From: Ectocarpus siliculosus
Taxonomy: Eukaryota; Sar; Phaeophyceae; Ectocarpales; Ectocarpaceae
Assembly: GCA_000310025.1 (NCBI GenBank)
Contig: FN648069.1
Span: forward strand, 154,631 to 218,630
Direction: 5' to 3'
Length of the DNA: 64,000 bases
Shown here one piece after another: positions 21,990 through 34,000 of this stretch (the first letter of the stretch is position 1; each line of letters opens with the position of its first letter). A program made the position numbers and the translations under genes. The notes below the pieces were generated by a model, which was not told where the DNA came from, searched no databases, and was given only the letters and a program-made list of their open reading frames with translations.

Positions 21990-24900
21990 GGTTGGTTTTC
22001 AAGCCTCGCTAAGGGATCGAAAACGCGAAAACGTCTACAAAGTTGAGAATGTTCGACTCTCGCAACACCCCTTGAAGGAAAGAAAGATGCCTCTACCGAA
22101 ACAAGTCCATCGAACGAACAACGGCAAGAGCATCAGTTCTGGAACCGAACGCATATTGAGAAACTGAACACATGTTAACGCCTTTTTCGTTCCCTCCTGC
22201 CCAAAATGTTGCTCTTCTACGTGCATACGCGCCATCCGACCACTTTACTGTTGGAATATTCGAATATTTGGCACTACCGTAGCTTCAGCATTAAGTCGCC
22301 AGTTTGACTAGTTCAATCAATGTCTCTATGTCATGTCGTAGATAAAATTCCGTGTGGTCTGTCATACTTGTACGCGGAATAAGAAAACATGGTTGGTTGA
22401 TGTTATATGTTTCATATCCAGAATATGCATAGTCTAGATTTCCAGAAAAAAATCAAACCAGTATTGGAGTTCAAGTAGCTCAGCCTTGCGTACTTGGAAA
22501 TATATGCATCGTCTAGTTGTCACAAGTATCTCCGACTTGTGTGCGTGAAAGGATATGCCGCCGCAAGTAACTCACACTTGCGTGCTTGAATCAATGTGTA
22601 TTCGTATGCGCTCAGCAGCCGAATTTGAAAGTAGTTCAGCTGTTGAAGCTGTACATTGCGTTTTGTCGTACGTCAGTGCAAGTAATCATTAGTGCTTGCA
22701 ATACAGACTTTATGCATTGTGTTGAAGCCATCTTTTCCGGAAACGTATCTTAGCTTACCAGTACCATATTCTGAACACGTGTGATTGGTCGACGTTGTCG
22801 GATAGGTGTGATTCCATGATTTCGAGGATGAGCGCGTACTCGCCCCATCCTCTCACTCTGCTGCTTTAGGGGTTCTCCAACCCTCTACATTCCTGGGGTT
22901 CACTAACCCTCTGCTTTTCTGGAGAGATTGACCTCTGTGGTTTCACTCTGTTTCTCTACATTCTTTCTGGTCTCCACTGATCAAGTAACTGCATTTCCAC
23001 CAACCCATCTTCTTCCTGCGTACTCAGAGCCAAGCCTCTCGTATTAAGAGTCCAGCTGTACAGGACACGTACAGGATCACACGCGGCACTTGAGTCTTGC
23101 CTTTGACCTGTGACCATAAGATTGCACAATCGGGTGCCCTGCTTGTGTACGTCAGTGGCCATTGCTGCATAGGGTTTGTTCTGCTTGCGCGACGCACTGC
23201 GGAGAGAGCACGCACCATCTCAAGAACAAATTAGGACATGCCTTTTCGACGACAACCTACAACACCTCTTCGAGAACCGATACGGGACAATCGTCAACAT
23301 CCACAAGCCTACATCCCCAAGATTTAAGCGGTCCGTGTCGCCATGCTTACGAGTAGGCCAGGCCGCCGAACGAGCTCACGCAGGCGATCAGGCCCGGCTT
23401 TCCGCCCCGATCCTTCACCGACTTGATCATGAGGGGCGCCGCGAAGCACGAGGCCATGTAGTGGCTCCTAAGACCCACGGTTATCAGAGAGTCCCACGCG
23501 TCCGCCTGGGGTTTTGTATTTGAGGCACGACCAGAACAGCAAATGGTGCGCTTTGGCATTCATATCACATGTTGTTATCGTCCATCAAGGAGGCTAGTAT
23601 CGCTCGTGGAGCCCCAAGTCTTCGGTCAGTGCAACAAGTCCAACAGAAACGACCTCCTCCCGTCGATGAAATCACGGACCGACACCCCCGGAATGTTTTC
23701 GCGTCCCTACTCATACGCCTGACAACCAAAAGGAAGGGTGTTCTTCGCGCTTGGGGGGAGAGCGCCCCAACCATCAACAGAGTACAGGTGCTGCGCGTGT
23801 GCTTAAGGCTGCCACCTTCGATGATGAGACGTCCATTGGGACGACACCGTGAACATTTCCTTCGTTCATCCACAGGCAGTGCTTGTTTCCGGATCGAAGG
23901 ACAAAAGAAGCAGTGGGAACCACAGCAAACAAAAAACAATAGCGAACTCGACTTTTCCTTTGAAAAAAAAAGCATGCCCCGGACAAAAATCAGAGACAAT
24001 GCTGTCACCTGCGTGCGCGCGTATCAACAAACAAACTACGCGCTCCCCTCACCCCCTGCGTCCAGAACTTGGCCTGGAGTTGATCGCCCGGGCCTAACGC
24101 GAAGGCGTTGTTTACGAGGATGTCCAGCCTGCCTTGCTCCGACTCCACCCTCTCGAACAACGCTTTCACCTGTACGGAACGAGCCACCACACAAGAACCT
24201 GGGAGTTAAGAACTGTGGCTACACAATAACGAAGATAACTACAAAAAACGTAACCTTAGAATAGGTACACTAAAAACTATCGTAGTCGATGTTGGGATAC
24301 AGCCGTGCCTCGCTCAAGGACACCAAAACCAAGGAAACTCCCTCGGCTAAGGACAACTCTTTTGTCACAGGCATGGCGGCTCGCAGAATGTACAACATAA
24401 GGAGGGGTATCAACCTTAAGGACACTCCCCCGGCTTAAGGACAGTTTGTTTTAGCAAAACATCAAGTGTGTCCTTAGCCGAGGTTCGACTGTACCTGCCC
24501 CACAGAGGACATAAGAAAAGTAGGCTCGGTTTTAGGCAAGAGGTTCTTAGGTGGCGCCTCCAGTAGCGAGCAACACGAAGATAGGCCACAACGTTCCACG
24601 TCGAAAACGGTATTGACTAGTATACTTCGTGGGTAACCCATCCCAGTCTTCGGCTCACGCCGTGAATAACTGACGTGGTGCTTGATCCTTGAGGCATGAA
24701 TCGAAGGTTTTCCGTCATACTGCTGTGGTCTCGTTGGGGAGTTCCACCGAGGCGGGCGTGTGTCGTTGACCAGTACGAATCTAGATGGTGTTCGTTACGC
24801 AGGATTGAGGTGTTGCAACAAAGGTGGCGGAATGCTAGCACAAGAAGTATATGAGTGAGCGCGCGCTTCGGTTCGCTGACAGAGGCAGACGTGCAAAGGA

Positions 24901-27060
24901 GCGACGGCAGGAGGAGGATTCAAAGCTGCACAGCGGTTGAAAAGGCTGTCGGGAGGATTCAAAGCAAGCTGTAGCGGTTGAATAAGCTGTCGAGAGACTC
25001 TTGAGGGAATCATACACGGCATAGCACGTCATCGGGACGAGAAAGAACTAAACACAGACGTTCATGCTGAACCCGCGCTTTTCGTGACGACGGTCTGCTT
25101 GGCGCCAGGTCTAACCAAGTAACGCTGTCGTGCCGAACGAGTGTTGTCCCGATGCACACGGCTCTTGACGGTGAACCGGCGGCAAGAATCTGTCGATGTG
25201 CTAGCTACGCTCGGAGCTGAGGGGGTTATGTATGTCCTCGAGGGCCTAGATGCCGCTACCACTGGTGTCTGGGGCAGCAAACGATTGGAGGTACCGTAAT
25301 CAGCCACGGAAGCAAGACGCAGAGCAAAAGGTGTGCGTTTTGCGATGGACCAGGCCGCTCCACGAAATACAGTTCGTTGACGTGTGTCTGCGTACCGGAC
25401 CTGTTCGTCTTTAGCGTGGTCACATGCAACAGGGATCCCTTTTCCGCCGGCGGCCTCGATTTCGGCAGCGGTCTCCTCCAAGCTTCCCCCTATTTCCTGT
25501 AGCGCGCGAGAAACGGATAGGATAAAGTTTGTTAGGGGAGCGCACGATTGCATGGGGGAGTTGTGATACAGTTTCGGCATGCATAAAATTCAGGGTCGTC
25601 CTCCAAATCTCTCTTTTGCTGCCGCAAGGCACTTGCTACACCCCAAACCTTTCAAAAATAGTTTGGAGAAGTATATCTTTGCTGCTGTTTTGAACTTCAG
25701 AACGGCAATCGGCGCAGCCATGTCAAAATAGGGATTCCACTGCTGTGCTCCCCAGTGGTTGCTCTAAGACGCTATCAAGCAGTGCGTGTCGATTCGCAGC
25801 CTCTCGTCGCGTGTGAGATTAACGGCATGCGCCGCTACACTACTGCTGTTCAACCCAAAGACCTTTCTTAGCCGCCCTTTTCAAAGTCTTCTTTTACGTA
25901 GCAACCAACCAATAACATGTCTCCTGCACGCAACACGCAATGCTTGACGCACGAGGATCCGGTAGGAGCCCTTTATCCCCCGGCCAAGCTGCCTTTGGCG
26001 TGTCCTTCGATATAAGAATCCTTGAGATCGGAGCCACGGAGTGTGCCCCCCTTTCGACCAAAAACGCCGGGCAATCTTAGCCGCACCGACGTTTGGACCC
26101 ACCGTAAATTCACATGAAATGGCCATACCACAGAGGAGCTCTGTAAACACGGGCATGGGTACTTGGGGCAACGGTGCGCTGCCTTGACTGGTGGGACGGC
26201 GTTTGGGGACAGCTGGCGTGGGGGGTAAGACGCAATGCGATGTGCAGCTCTCGACAGCGGTACGGGAGTTTGGTGCGATGGATGGTGCTCCTAGACCATG
26301 GGTCTGCTGTGCGAGGCCCAACTAACTACAGCAGTTCGCCCAGAACAAACGTCGGACGAACTTGTTCTGCTATTGGTTTCGAGAAGCTTATGTGTGTCGT
26401 ACCATAGCATGTGTACGTGGGTGGTGCATCAGCAGGTGGGCCGCATCAGTGTCAAAGTATACTACAACAAGGTGGTGTCTTGCAGTGTACATTTACGCAT
26501 AAGGCTTGGTATCATGAACAATCAAACTATCACACCCGGACGATACGGCACTCGCTCCCATGTTGATCTGTTTTCTACCCCGAAGACCATGACGAGTTCA
26601 ATAACAATCGATCCGAATGCGAAGAATGCCCCCGTATTCATGTTTCTTGACACCCGCCAGAGCGACTTGCCTTGTCCGTTGTATTGCCCCCAACAGATCG
26701 GCCTGTAACGTAGACCGTGCACCCACGCTGTCCGAGTGTCACCGCTATCCCCTTCCCGATGCCTCTGGACGACCCCGTCACGACTGCAACCTTGCCTCGT
26801 AGATCATCATCACCCCCAGCAGCAGCAGCAGCATCCGATGATGCCGCCATGCGCAGTGGAGCCAATGAGCGCCGGCGGCAGGTGCTGGAAATAGGATGCC
26901 TCTGCCGGGTTGCCGCTGATGGTCTTGAGAGCATCGAGGTCACGCTGTTGGTGGTGGTGGTTGGTGGTGGCATCGTATAGAAGGCGCCTGCTTCTGGCGC
27001 AAGAAGGACCACCGTCGCCACGGCAATCCGACAGGGCTTTCGCAGCAGCAGCATCATCAT
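19672..27060 (-). CDS. DHRS1-like short-chain dehydrogenase/reductase, predicted plastid-targeted
   Basis: Eight exons on the minus strand, all phases agreeing: 27060-26695, 25496-25401, 24169-24053, 23505-23351, 21573-21509, 21122-21016, 20409-20308, 19878-19672, giving 404 residues. Classical SDR features in order: GKVAVVTGSSRGIGKGIA (dinucleotide-binding TGxxxGIG), VTGRS, DILVNNA, CVSSFGG (catalytic Ser region), YGVGK (catalytic Tyr and Lys) and VYPGIVKTE. The order and spacing match DHRS1, an NAD(P)(H)-dependent oxidoreductase; substrate is not inferable here. The N-terminus is hydrophobic, ends in EAGAF and is followed by a Thr/Ser/Arg-rich stretch. That resembles a heterokont bipartite presequence (signal peptide, ASAFAP-like cleavage with Phe, transit peptide). 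The start is the first Met at 27060, giving three Met in a row; downstream Met codons would remove the signal peptide. Confidence 0.9.
20008..20335 (-). repeat. 135-138 bp tandem repeat at an SDR splice donor
   Basis: Three starts of the same unit lie at 20008, 20143 and about 20282. Each opens with CATCAAC-GNACATATGCCGC or a variant, with CAGTCATCAGAACCGTGT and TTGGTTTACGTGC in between. The third copy runs into the end of SDR exon 20409-20308, so the unit includes the sequence just downstream of that exon's donor. Confidence 0.7.
21943..21986 (+). repeat. TC dinucleotide microsatellite
   Basis: About 22 TC units in the SDR intron between the exons at 21573 and 23351. The Arg/Glu-repeat frame on the opposite strand is an artefact of it. 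Confidence 0.85.
22465..22650 (+). repeat. Degenerate CAAGTA-CTC tandem units
   Basis: Three or four degenerate units of about 40-55 bases share CAAGTAGCTCAGCCTTGCGT, CAAGTATCTCCGACTTGTGT and CAAGTAACTCACACTTGCGT, each followed by -CTTGAAA or -GTGAAA. A weak last unit is GAAAGTAGTTCAGCTGTTG. Intronic in the SDR gene, with no function known. Confidence 0.55.
24300..24491. mobile_element. Small pogo/Tigger-like MITE
   Basis: A 192 bp element is flanked by TA on both sides (24298-24299 and 24492-24493). The left end CAGCCGTGCCTCGCTCAAGG pairs with the reverse complement of the right end, CAGTCGAACCTCGGCTAAGG. The CAGTCGAACCTCG start and the TA duplication are typical of pogo/Tigger members of the Tc1/mariner superfamily. 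The interior repeats CTCGGCTAAGGACA-like motifs. There is no transposase frame. It lies in the SDR intron between 24169 and 25401. Confidence 0.75.
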
Positions 27061-28531
27061 GGAGTAGAGAGGGGCCGCGGCGAGGACCCTGGATGATGAT
27101 GAGCAGCCTCACGTGTATGCTTTGGGCTACAGCCAGCAAGCGCACAACCTGTATGACTCCTCGCGGCAAGGGGGAGGTGGCACCGGCTGTACTACCGCTG
27201 CGCGGGAGACAGGGAAGCTGCTGCGTGCAGCGGGTGTGCCGCCCGACCCGATGCCCCGTTCTCCATTCTCCATGGGTAGCAGATGCGCATGTTCGATTCC
27301 CCCGCATTTTCTATTTCGCCGCATTCATGAGCTACTGCTGTTGTCGTACATCGTTCTGCCAGCGCTGCCCAGCTTGGCTCGAGGGAATGAAGGCCGCTCA
27401 CAGCTTCGGTACAGATCTCCTTGTGCTCTTATTGGCTTTGTTCAGTTCCGCGGAGGGGTGGGGCGCGATCAAAGTACACCATCCTTACCGCAACCGGGTG
27501 AGTAAAACGAGTGTCGACGGGAATCCACAAAGCGATCGGTGTATGTATGGACCAGTCCACATAATGTACAGCAGTAGACGCTACACCATAACCCACGCCA
27601 CAGCACAAGGCAGCTTGATGTGTTTACTGGTTTCCCTCGAACCTACACAAGCCAAAACCGCAACCCATGCCTAGAGCACCAAACGGCATGTGTTTACTGT
27701 ATTTACCCTCAACTGGCGACCACGCAACAGCGGTTGCAGTCAAAGGTCAGGCAGGTCCTTGTATGCTACTGAAGTAGGTGTCCTCGTTGATTCGCGCATG
27801 AATGGCGCAGCAGCAGCAGCAACATCGACAAGATGAGTCCAAAAGCCCAATTACCACTAGACTACAAGTCAGCTCTGACTGTAGTATTGTGGTCATCGTG
27901 TTTGTTCGTTGAGTTATACAGTGTCGCGGTCAAGCCGCAAGGAACGAAGTAAGATGCGGCTACAGCCCGTGTAGTCTAGGCGTACATGCTGTTAGCCTAA
28001 TGCAGTCTAGGCGTGAAGACTGTTTGAGCGAGAATGTCAAATGGGTGTCAACTACTGCTGTACATAGCCCGGCTCAGCCAGGCTGCGGGTGTTTAAATGT
28101 TTGAATGTTTGACTTTGCATCTGGCCCTTGTGGGCAACAATATGTATCATACTTTGCAGGAGCTTGCCACAACTTCACGGTCGAACTTTTGTACCTGTCG
28201 TTTGTCTCTGCTGCTGTTGTGTTTCGCCCAATCCACAACTCGCACTGTACGCACGGCACGTCAAGTTTGCATGCATGTGGTCTATGTACTCCACGGGGAG
28301 AGATGTAACGCCCATGGCCGGCACGCCTCCCATCACTCTTCGCATCTACCCGGTGTCCTTGCTTCGTCAATTGATTCCTTCATCAATCGATTCTTCCGCA
28401 ATGCCTCCGTCACAACTGCTCCGTGCTCGAAGGGCGATCCAGCTGCCCTCCGAGGAAAGCACCCCGTCAGCAGCATCACGGCCTTTGGCACAGCAGCAGG
28501 CACAAAGAAACAGAAGCTCAGCCGGAATGCG
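27061..28531. other. Divergent intergenic region, SDR to NlpC-like gene
   Basis: The SDR gene starts leftward and the next gene rightward, so both promoters should lie here. No TATA box or known motif could be assigned. Long plus-strand frames at 26910-27674 overlap the SDR first exon in antisense and lack family features. Frames upstream of 28532 are open and could be real 5' coding sequence of the next gene. Confidence 0.45.
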
Positions 28532-29412
28532 ATGCTTCTAAACAGCAGCAGTAGCAGCAGCAGCAGCAGCCAAGGAGAGAAGGAGAGCGATTTACGACGG
28601 CAAGGTCGAGTCAGACAACGAGGAGAACGGGCCGAAGAACAACAGTACGATGTATTGGCCCGTTACCCAGACACGAGCGAAAAGAAAGCGTGGGTGCTAG
28701 CAATACCGCTGGAAGATGGAGTTGTCAGGGAGGTCGCGGAAGAGCTCGGCGCGCTCAACGCAGCACGTGAGAGCTGTCTCAATGAACATTTTTATTACAG
28801 CAGTAGTTGCCGCGCGGAATCAAGACCAGAAATTCAAGTACTGTCCGTTGACCCCCTCGCGGTAAACTTCGACGTTTGGAAACGGGGGCATGTTTTGAGT
28901 CTGTTGGCCTCCCGAAGTCTCAACACACCGCTCTTTTTCATGGTCGCAACAATCGCCGCCGTGTCTGCTCTTGATTGGCCCGTTTCACAGGTTCGAAAGA
29001 GCAGCAGTACGCCGGCGAGATCAGGACCCACTTTGCAGTTCTCCTGCAGGTGGGAGATGGCCGCTGCTTGTTGCTCGAGCGCCGGGGGGAGGGCGGCGTG
29101 ACCGCTTCAGATGTCCGCCCCTCCGAGGTAAAGCACAGGGCGGTGCGCAGCGAGGCAAGAGTGGCGTCCTCTCTGGAAGAGATCGCTTCGGGTTTCTTCC
29201 GGAGGGAGAGCGGGCGGCAGTTCGACCTCGCCACCAACAACTGCCGGAACTTCGCGCACAACTTCTACCGCGAGTTTTGTGAGGACACGCCGTTCTCTGG
29301 TGCAGGCGGCGGCGGCGGCGGCGGCGGTGACGGTGATGGCGACCAGAATAAGAGCGACGTTGAGAGCTTCTGCCGCTGGGTAGAACAGATGGACCGCAAG
29401 GACGGCTTGTGA
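28532..29412 (+). CDS. Putative papain-fold (NlpC/P60-LRAT-PPPDE-like) protein
   Basis: Two exons, 28532-28766 and 28991-29412, joined C|GT in agreement of phase. They give a Ser-rich N-terminus (AGC microsatellite) and a compact domain ending in a Gly-rich linker and a short acidic/aromatic tail. The domain begins KKAWVLAIPLEDGVVREVAE and contains THFAVLLQVGDGRCLLLE, then DLATNNCRNFAHNFYREFC. A conserved His followed by a hydrophobic strand and Glu, with a later NNC-NF helix, resembles the permuted papain-like core of LRAT, NlpC/P60 and PPPDE enzymes, in which His and Cys are catalytic. This is an inference from motif layout only. The frame is open upstream of 28532, so the start is uncertain. 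Catalytic activity is not shown. Confidence 0.55.
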
Positions 29413-30520
29413 CCCCCCCCCCATGTCCATCGAAGATTTCCTTGTAAATACTACGGTGAACCAGGCACATTTGGGCCGCGCATCTCGCACGTCAGCGGAG
29501 GATACTTTTCAAACGCCCTTGCAAACAACTCTGCTGATGTACCCGTTCACTCCTTTGACTTGAATTTAGACTAGTGTGATTTTATCTTGATTTCAAGCAA
29601 GACTTGTGGAGGTAGACTGCATGATAAGTATGTTTAGAACAGCCTCTACTGCAGCCCTATGCGATAATTAACGATTTCTGTTTTTCCCGACGTCTTCCAA
29701 CTGGTATTTTGTGCCTCGTGTGCATTTTCTGGTGCTCCTGCGGTTATTTTCAATATCTGTCAACATCAATAGGTTGGCATCAGGCCGCTTGATTCCGCTA
29801 AGTAAGGTAACGTCAGTGTCTGCAGTAGTCTCGCATCTCAAAGAGACCAATGCAGAATATGGCGCACTAAACCCGACCCACACAACTGAGTATTCGGTGT
29901 ACACGGGCGAGCCTGTGCACAGCAACAAAACTGCTGTTCATCATTTGGTACATATGCACAATATATTAGTAGGCGGCGGATCGGTGACGGTGACTGCGGT
30001 GGCCTAACCCGCTGTCCCATCGTCGTACTTGTGGCGTGCGGTCTAAACGCCACTGCGGTACAGAACTGCTGTGCAGAATAACTGCTGTGCAGAAGAATTA
30101 CTGCTGTGCCATGAGGGTAATGTTGTCATGTAGCATAAGAAACCGTACCTAAAATGTACATATGATGGTGCGCACATGCAAGAAGAAGATCTGTTTACCG
30201 TGGGCCTGTGTGACCCTTGGTGATTCAAACATAGCCTACGCCGAAAGTTGTAGACTGGTGTCCAGCATCGTGAGACAAACACACACACAAAAGCTACGGC
30301 ATCTAGCCGTCTTTCATCCGGAGAGAAGCGTAGACTCCCTCATGACGTCCTGTCACAGGGTCCCAAATCGTGGCCTTTCGGAGCATTTTGTATAGTTCAA
30401 CGGCACTGAGACTGACTTTTTATTGGTCAGCCGGCTAGCGCAGTCGATGCTTAATAAGAAAACACGCACCTTTTACACCCACAAAACTCATTTGTGCACT
30501 AGCAGATATATATTTTCACG
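29413..30520. other. Intergenic, nothing recognised
   Basis: No family-like frame on either strand. Short direct repeats GAACTGCTGTGCAGAAT and AACTGCTGTGCAGAAGAATT occur at 30063-30100. The C-run at 29413-29420 follows the stop of the previous gene directly. Confidence 0.5.
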
Positions 30521-31015
30521 GTGCCGCTGAGTCACGTCGTACCAAAAAAGTCACGTCGTACAACAAAACACACAAGATGCATGCATGATTGTGAGCTACT
30601 GCAGCAGGCAGAGCAGGCAGTAGAAAGAGATTATCTCTCTTGTGTCTCTGTCTCTCTCTGTGTCTCTCTCTCTCTGCCTCTCTCGTCACACGGGCTGTAA
30701 AAGTCACGTCGTACAATAAAGTCACGTCGTACCAAGAAAGTCACGTCGTACAAAAAATTCACGTCGTACAAAAAAAGTCACATTGTACAACAAAACACAC
30801 AAGATACATGTATGATTGTGAGCTACTGCAGCAGGCAGAGCAGGCAGTAGAAAGAGATTCTCTCTCTTGGGTCTCTGTCGCGCCTCTCTCTGCCTCTCTC
30901 TCGTTACACGGGCGGTGTAATTGTTTTGGTCACGTCGTACAATGTCACGACACCCCCATACTGCATGGGTATGGTAGATTTCAATTCCAGTGTGCCGCTG
31001 AGTCACGTCGTACAA
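30521..31015 (+). repeat. TCACGTCGTAC motif array with a 227 bp duplication
   Basis: Nine copies of (A/G)GTCACGTCGTAC or a one-base variant occur at about 30531, 30550, 30703, 30721, 30740, 30758, 30778, 30930 and 31002. Between them a block is duplicated, starting near 30561 and 30788: CAACAAAACACACAAGAT, then GATTGTGAGCTACTGCAGCA, GGCAGAGCAGGCAGTAGAAA and a TC-rich tail. The array ends 20 bases before the first codon of the EsV-1-7 gene, so it may include its promoter or 5' UTR. Confidence 0.75.
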
Positions 31016-31034
31016 GACCACACCCGCCAACACC

Positions 31035-34000
31035 ATGGTATGGTACTGTGCGGACAAGAGATGTCCCCCAAAAACAAGAGCATGCTATGGCCACAGAGGT
31101 GAGCAGATGATGTGGTAACCGCGTTTCTCTCTCGCAAGTTCTCTCGCCTTCTCTCCCATCATTTCCCCCCCTTTCCTTTATTCTCTCCCCCGTCCCCTAC
31201 TTCTCTCTTTCTCTCTTTCTTCATCTCTCTCTTATCTCTCTCTTTCTCTCCCTGTCTCTCTCTTTTTTTTTTTTTTTCTCTCCCTCTCCACAGTACGAGG
31301 TAGTAGAAGCGTCTACGTTCCAAGCCTGTTTATTGCCCACAACTACGCGCACACGCGGCGAGATTACACTCGCTACTGCTGCGGCGACACACTCGCTACC
31401 TGTTGCTCTCTATCTCTCTCTACTCTCGATGTCTCTTTCGCTGCCTCTCTTTCTTTCTCTCTCCCCTCTCCACAATAGTACAAGCGTCTACATTTCAAGC
31501 CAATTGCCCACAACTACACGCACACACGGCGAGATTTACACTCGCTACTGCTGCTCTACTGCTGCATGTGTGTTTGTTTTACCAGTCAGCACACTTGAGC
31601 AGAGTAACTAACACCTTCCTCCTTTCACTCCTCTCTTCATCGTGCAGATACCACTGGGAAGCCACGTGGGGACAAGATGTGTTTCGCACACAAGACACCC
31701 ACTATGATCAGCCTGAATGCGACGCACTGTAAGTACGCCGGTTGTAGAAGATCTCCTTCGTACGGCTGTGTCTCCGAATCAACAAAAGGCCAAAGAATAT
31801 TTTGTTCAGAACACGGCAAAGGCCAGAGAGGGATGAGCAACGTAAAGGACAAGAGTTGTGCCGAACCAGAGTGTAAAACCCTAGCCAACTACGGTTTCGG
31901 CAAGAGCACGTACTGTGGCTATCACAAAAAGAAAGGGATGAGTAAACGCGCGGCATCGGCAGCTGCTTCGGTGATGCGGGGGCCGGTAGTTTCATCGCCA
32001 GAATCAGCAGCAACGGTGGTAGACACATCGCCAGCATCAGTAACGGTACGAGAGGGGGATAGCGTGGGAGAGTTAGGGCAGAGACCAGCATCAGCAGCAA
32101 CTGGGTCCGTACAAGATTCAGTGGTAAACACAACAGCGACAACAGCAGCGCGAGGGGAGTGTGAGAGTGAAGGAGGAAGGAAGCCACCAGAGCCGCGCAA
32201 TAAGTCGGTTGCGGTAGCGGTAAAAGCATTTGCGGCCGTGGCACACACATCGGATCGAGATTCGTTGGTGAACACAACAGCGAGAGATAAGGGGGAGGGG
32301 GGAGGAGGAGGGCAGCCATCAGAGTCGGTGGTCAACACAGCAGCGGCTACGGCGGGGGCAGCAGCGGCAGCAGCCGGCGAGGTGGGGCGAGGGGAACGCG
32401 AGGACACATCTCCGGCGCTGGTAGCATCACCACCTGTGGGCGAAGGCGAGGAGGGCGATGGGGGAGGCGAGGGGGACGAGAGAGACGAAGTAAGGAAGAC
32501 GGTGGCGCATGTGGTAGAAGTCACGGTACAAGAAGGGTTAGCAGCGCGCGTAGAAGGGGAGGGGCAAGGAGAACCAACGGAGTCGGCGGTCAACACAGCA
32601 GCGGCAGCAGCGGGCGTGCAGGGGGAGGCAGCAGCGGAAGCAGAGGCTGCAGCGGGCGTGCAGGGTGAGAGAGGTGGGGCAGCAGCGGCAGCATCGGCAA
32701 CAGCGGGCGAGGTGGGGCGAGAGGAACGTGCGCTGGTGATAGACGCATTTGCGGCGCCGGCAACAGCTGCACCACCAGCGCCAGCACCAGCACCAACACA
32801 AGCGGTACCACAAGGCGCTGAAGGTAGTTCGGGCACCGGAGCGGCGGCAAGCGGGGGTGGGAGTGGTGGTGGAAGCGGGAGCGGAGGTGTTCATGAACAC
32901 GAGGTGGGTGTTGGCGATTCCAACGCGCCTTGTGTCTGAAACTTGACTTTACGTAAGAAAAGGGGATGATTGCTTTCGCCGAAAGAAAGACGGCAACAAA
33001 AAAGGCCTGTGCCTGTGTGACCCGATCTACTTTCTTCAGCTTACTTGTTAGCGGACCGTTAGTATACCGCCACACACTGCAGAGGTGCATGTTGTCCGAA
33101 CATTCATATCGGCTGCTTGACGCGCTGTCACCGACCCACTATTTTAATCACCCGTTCCATAGGAGTACGCCGTTCCCGTGACCGAAGCGGACTCAAATGA
33201 CGATGGTGCCGCCGCGCTGACGCCTGGACAAAAGACGGATCCTGAGCAGCCTGTTCCGACGAGCGGTGAACGAGGGACAGTAGAAGTTGGAGCGAGAGAG
33301 GAAGGATGCACGGCGCCAGCAACGGCAACTACGGGTGAGAAGGGGAGGCAGACAACACCGCCACAAGGTGGTGGGTGCATTCCGAGCAGCGGTGGTGGCG
33401 GTGGTAGTGGAGGCGGCGAGAGCGGAACGGCAATAGACGCCGCTATATTGGTGTCGGCAGCAGGAGCAGCAGGAGCCGGAGGCGTAGACATGGCGTCATC
33501 CAGTAACCTAAATCTCCTCGCCACCGTCTGTCTACTCGAGGGAAACGGGAGTTGTGGAGGGATCGAGAGCGGTGGTGGCGGCGATGGGGCCAATCGTGAT
33601 GTGAGTTTTGATTTCCGAAGCATGGCTGAGTATTTGGAAAAACGAAGGGCGATTGTTGAACTCCCCGTGTTAGACACCATGACAGGCACCGCAGGAAGGC
33701 ACATACAGAGTGGTCCTGGAAAGAAGACTGATGCCTGTCCACTCTTCGCTTTTCCCCGCTCCACCCTTTCGACCACTCGTTTGAATAGGAAACCGTTCCG
33801 ATCGAAGACGGTGCGCTGGACCTTTCGCAAGAGCTCGCGGCCACACGGGTGACTAGCACTCAGCCAGACGAGCCAGTGGCGGCGCCTGCATCTGCACAAG
33901 ACACGGAGTGCGAGCAACCTAGTCCGGCGAGTGACGCCTTGGTGGCAGGTGGTGTGGCGGTGCAGGCAGCGGGAGAAGCCGGTGCCGACGACGTGATGCC

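Noticed and set aside
26910-27674. 254-codon plus-strand frame
   Set aside because: Overlaps the first SDR exon in antisense; it is Arg/Ser/Trp/Cys-rich and has no recognisable family.
31922-32836. 304-codon minus-strand Pro/Ala/Ser-rich frame
   Set aside because: Antisense of the low-complexity GC-rich part of the EsV-1-7 gene, which has the Cys/His units on the plus strand.
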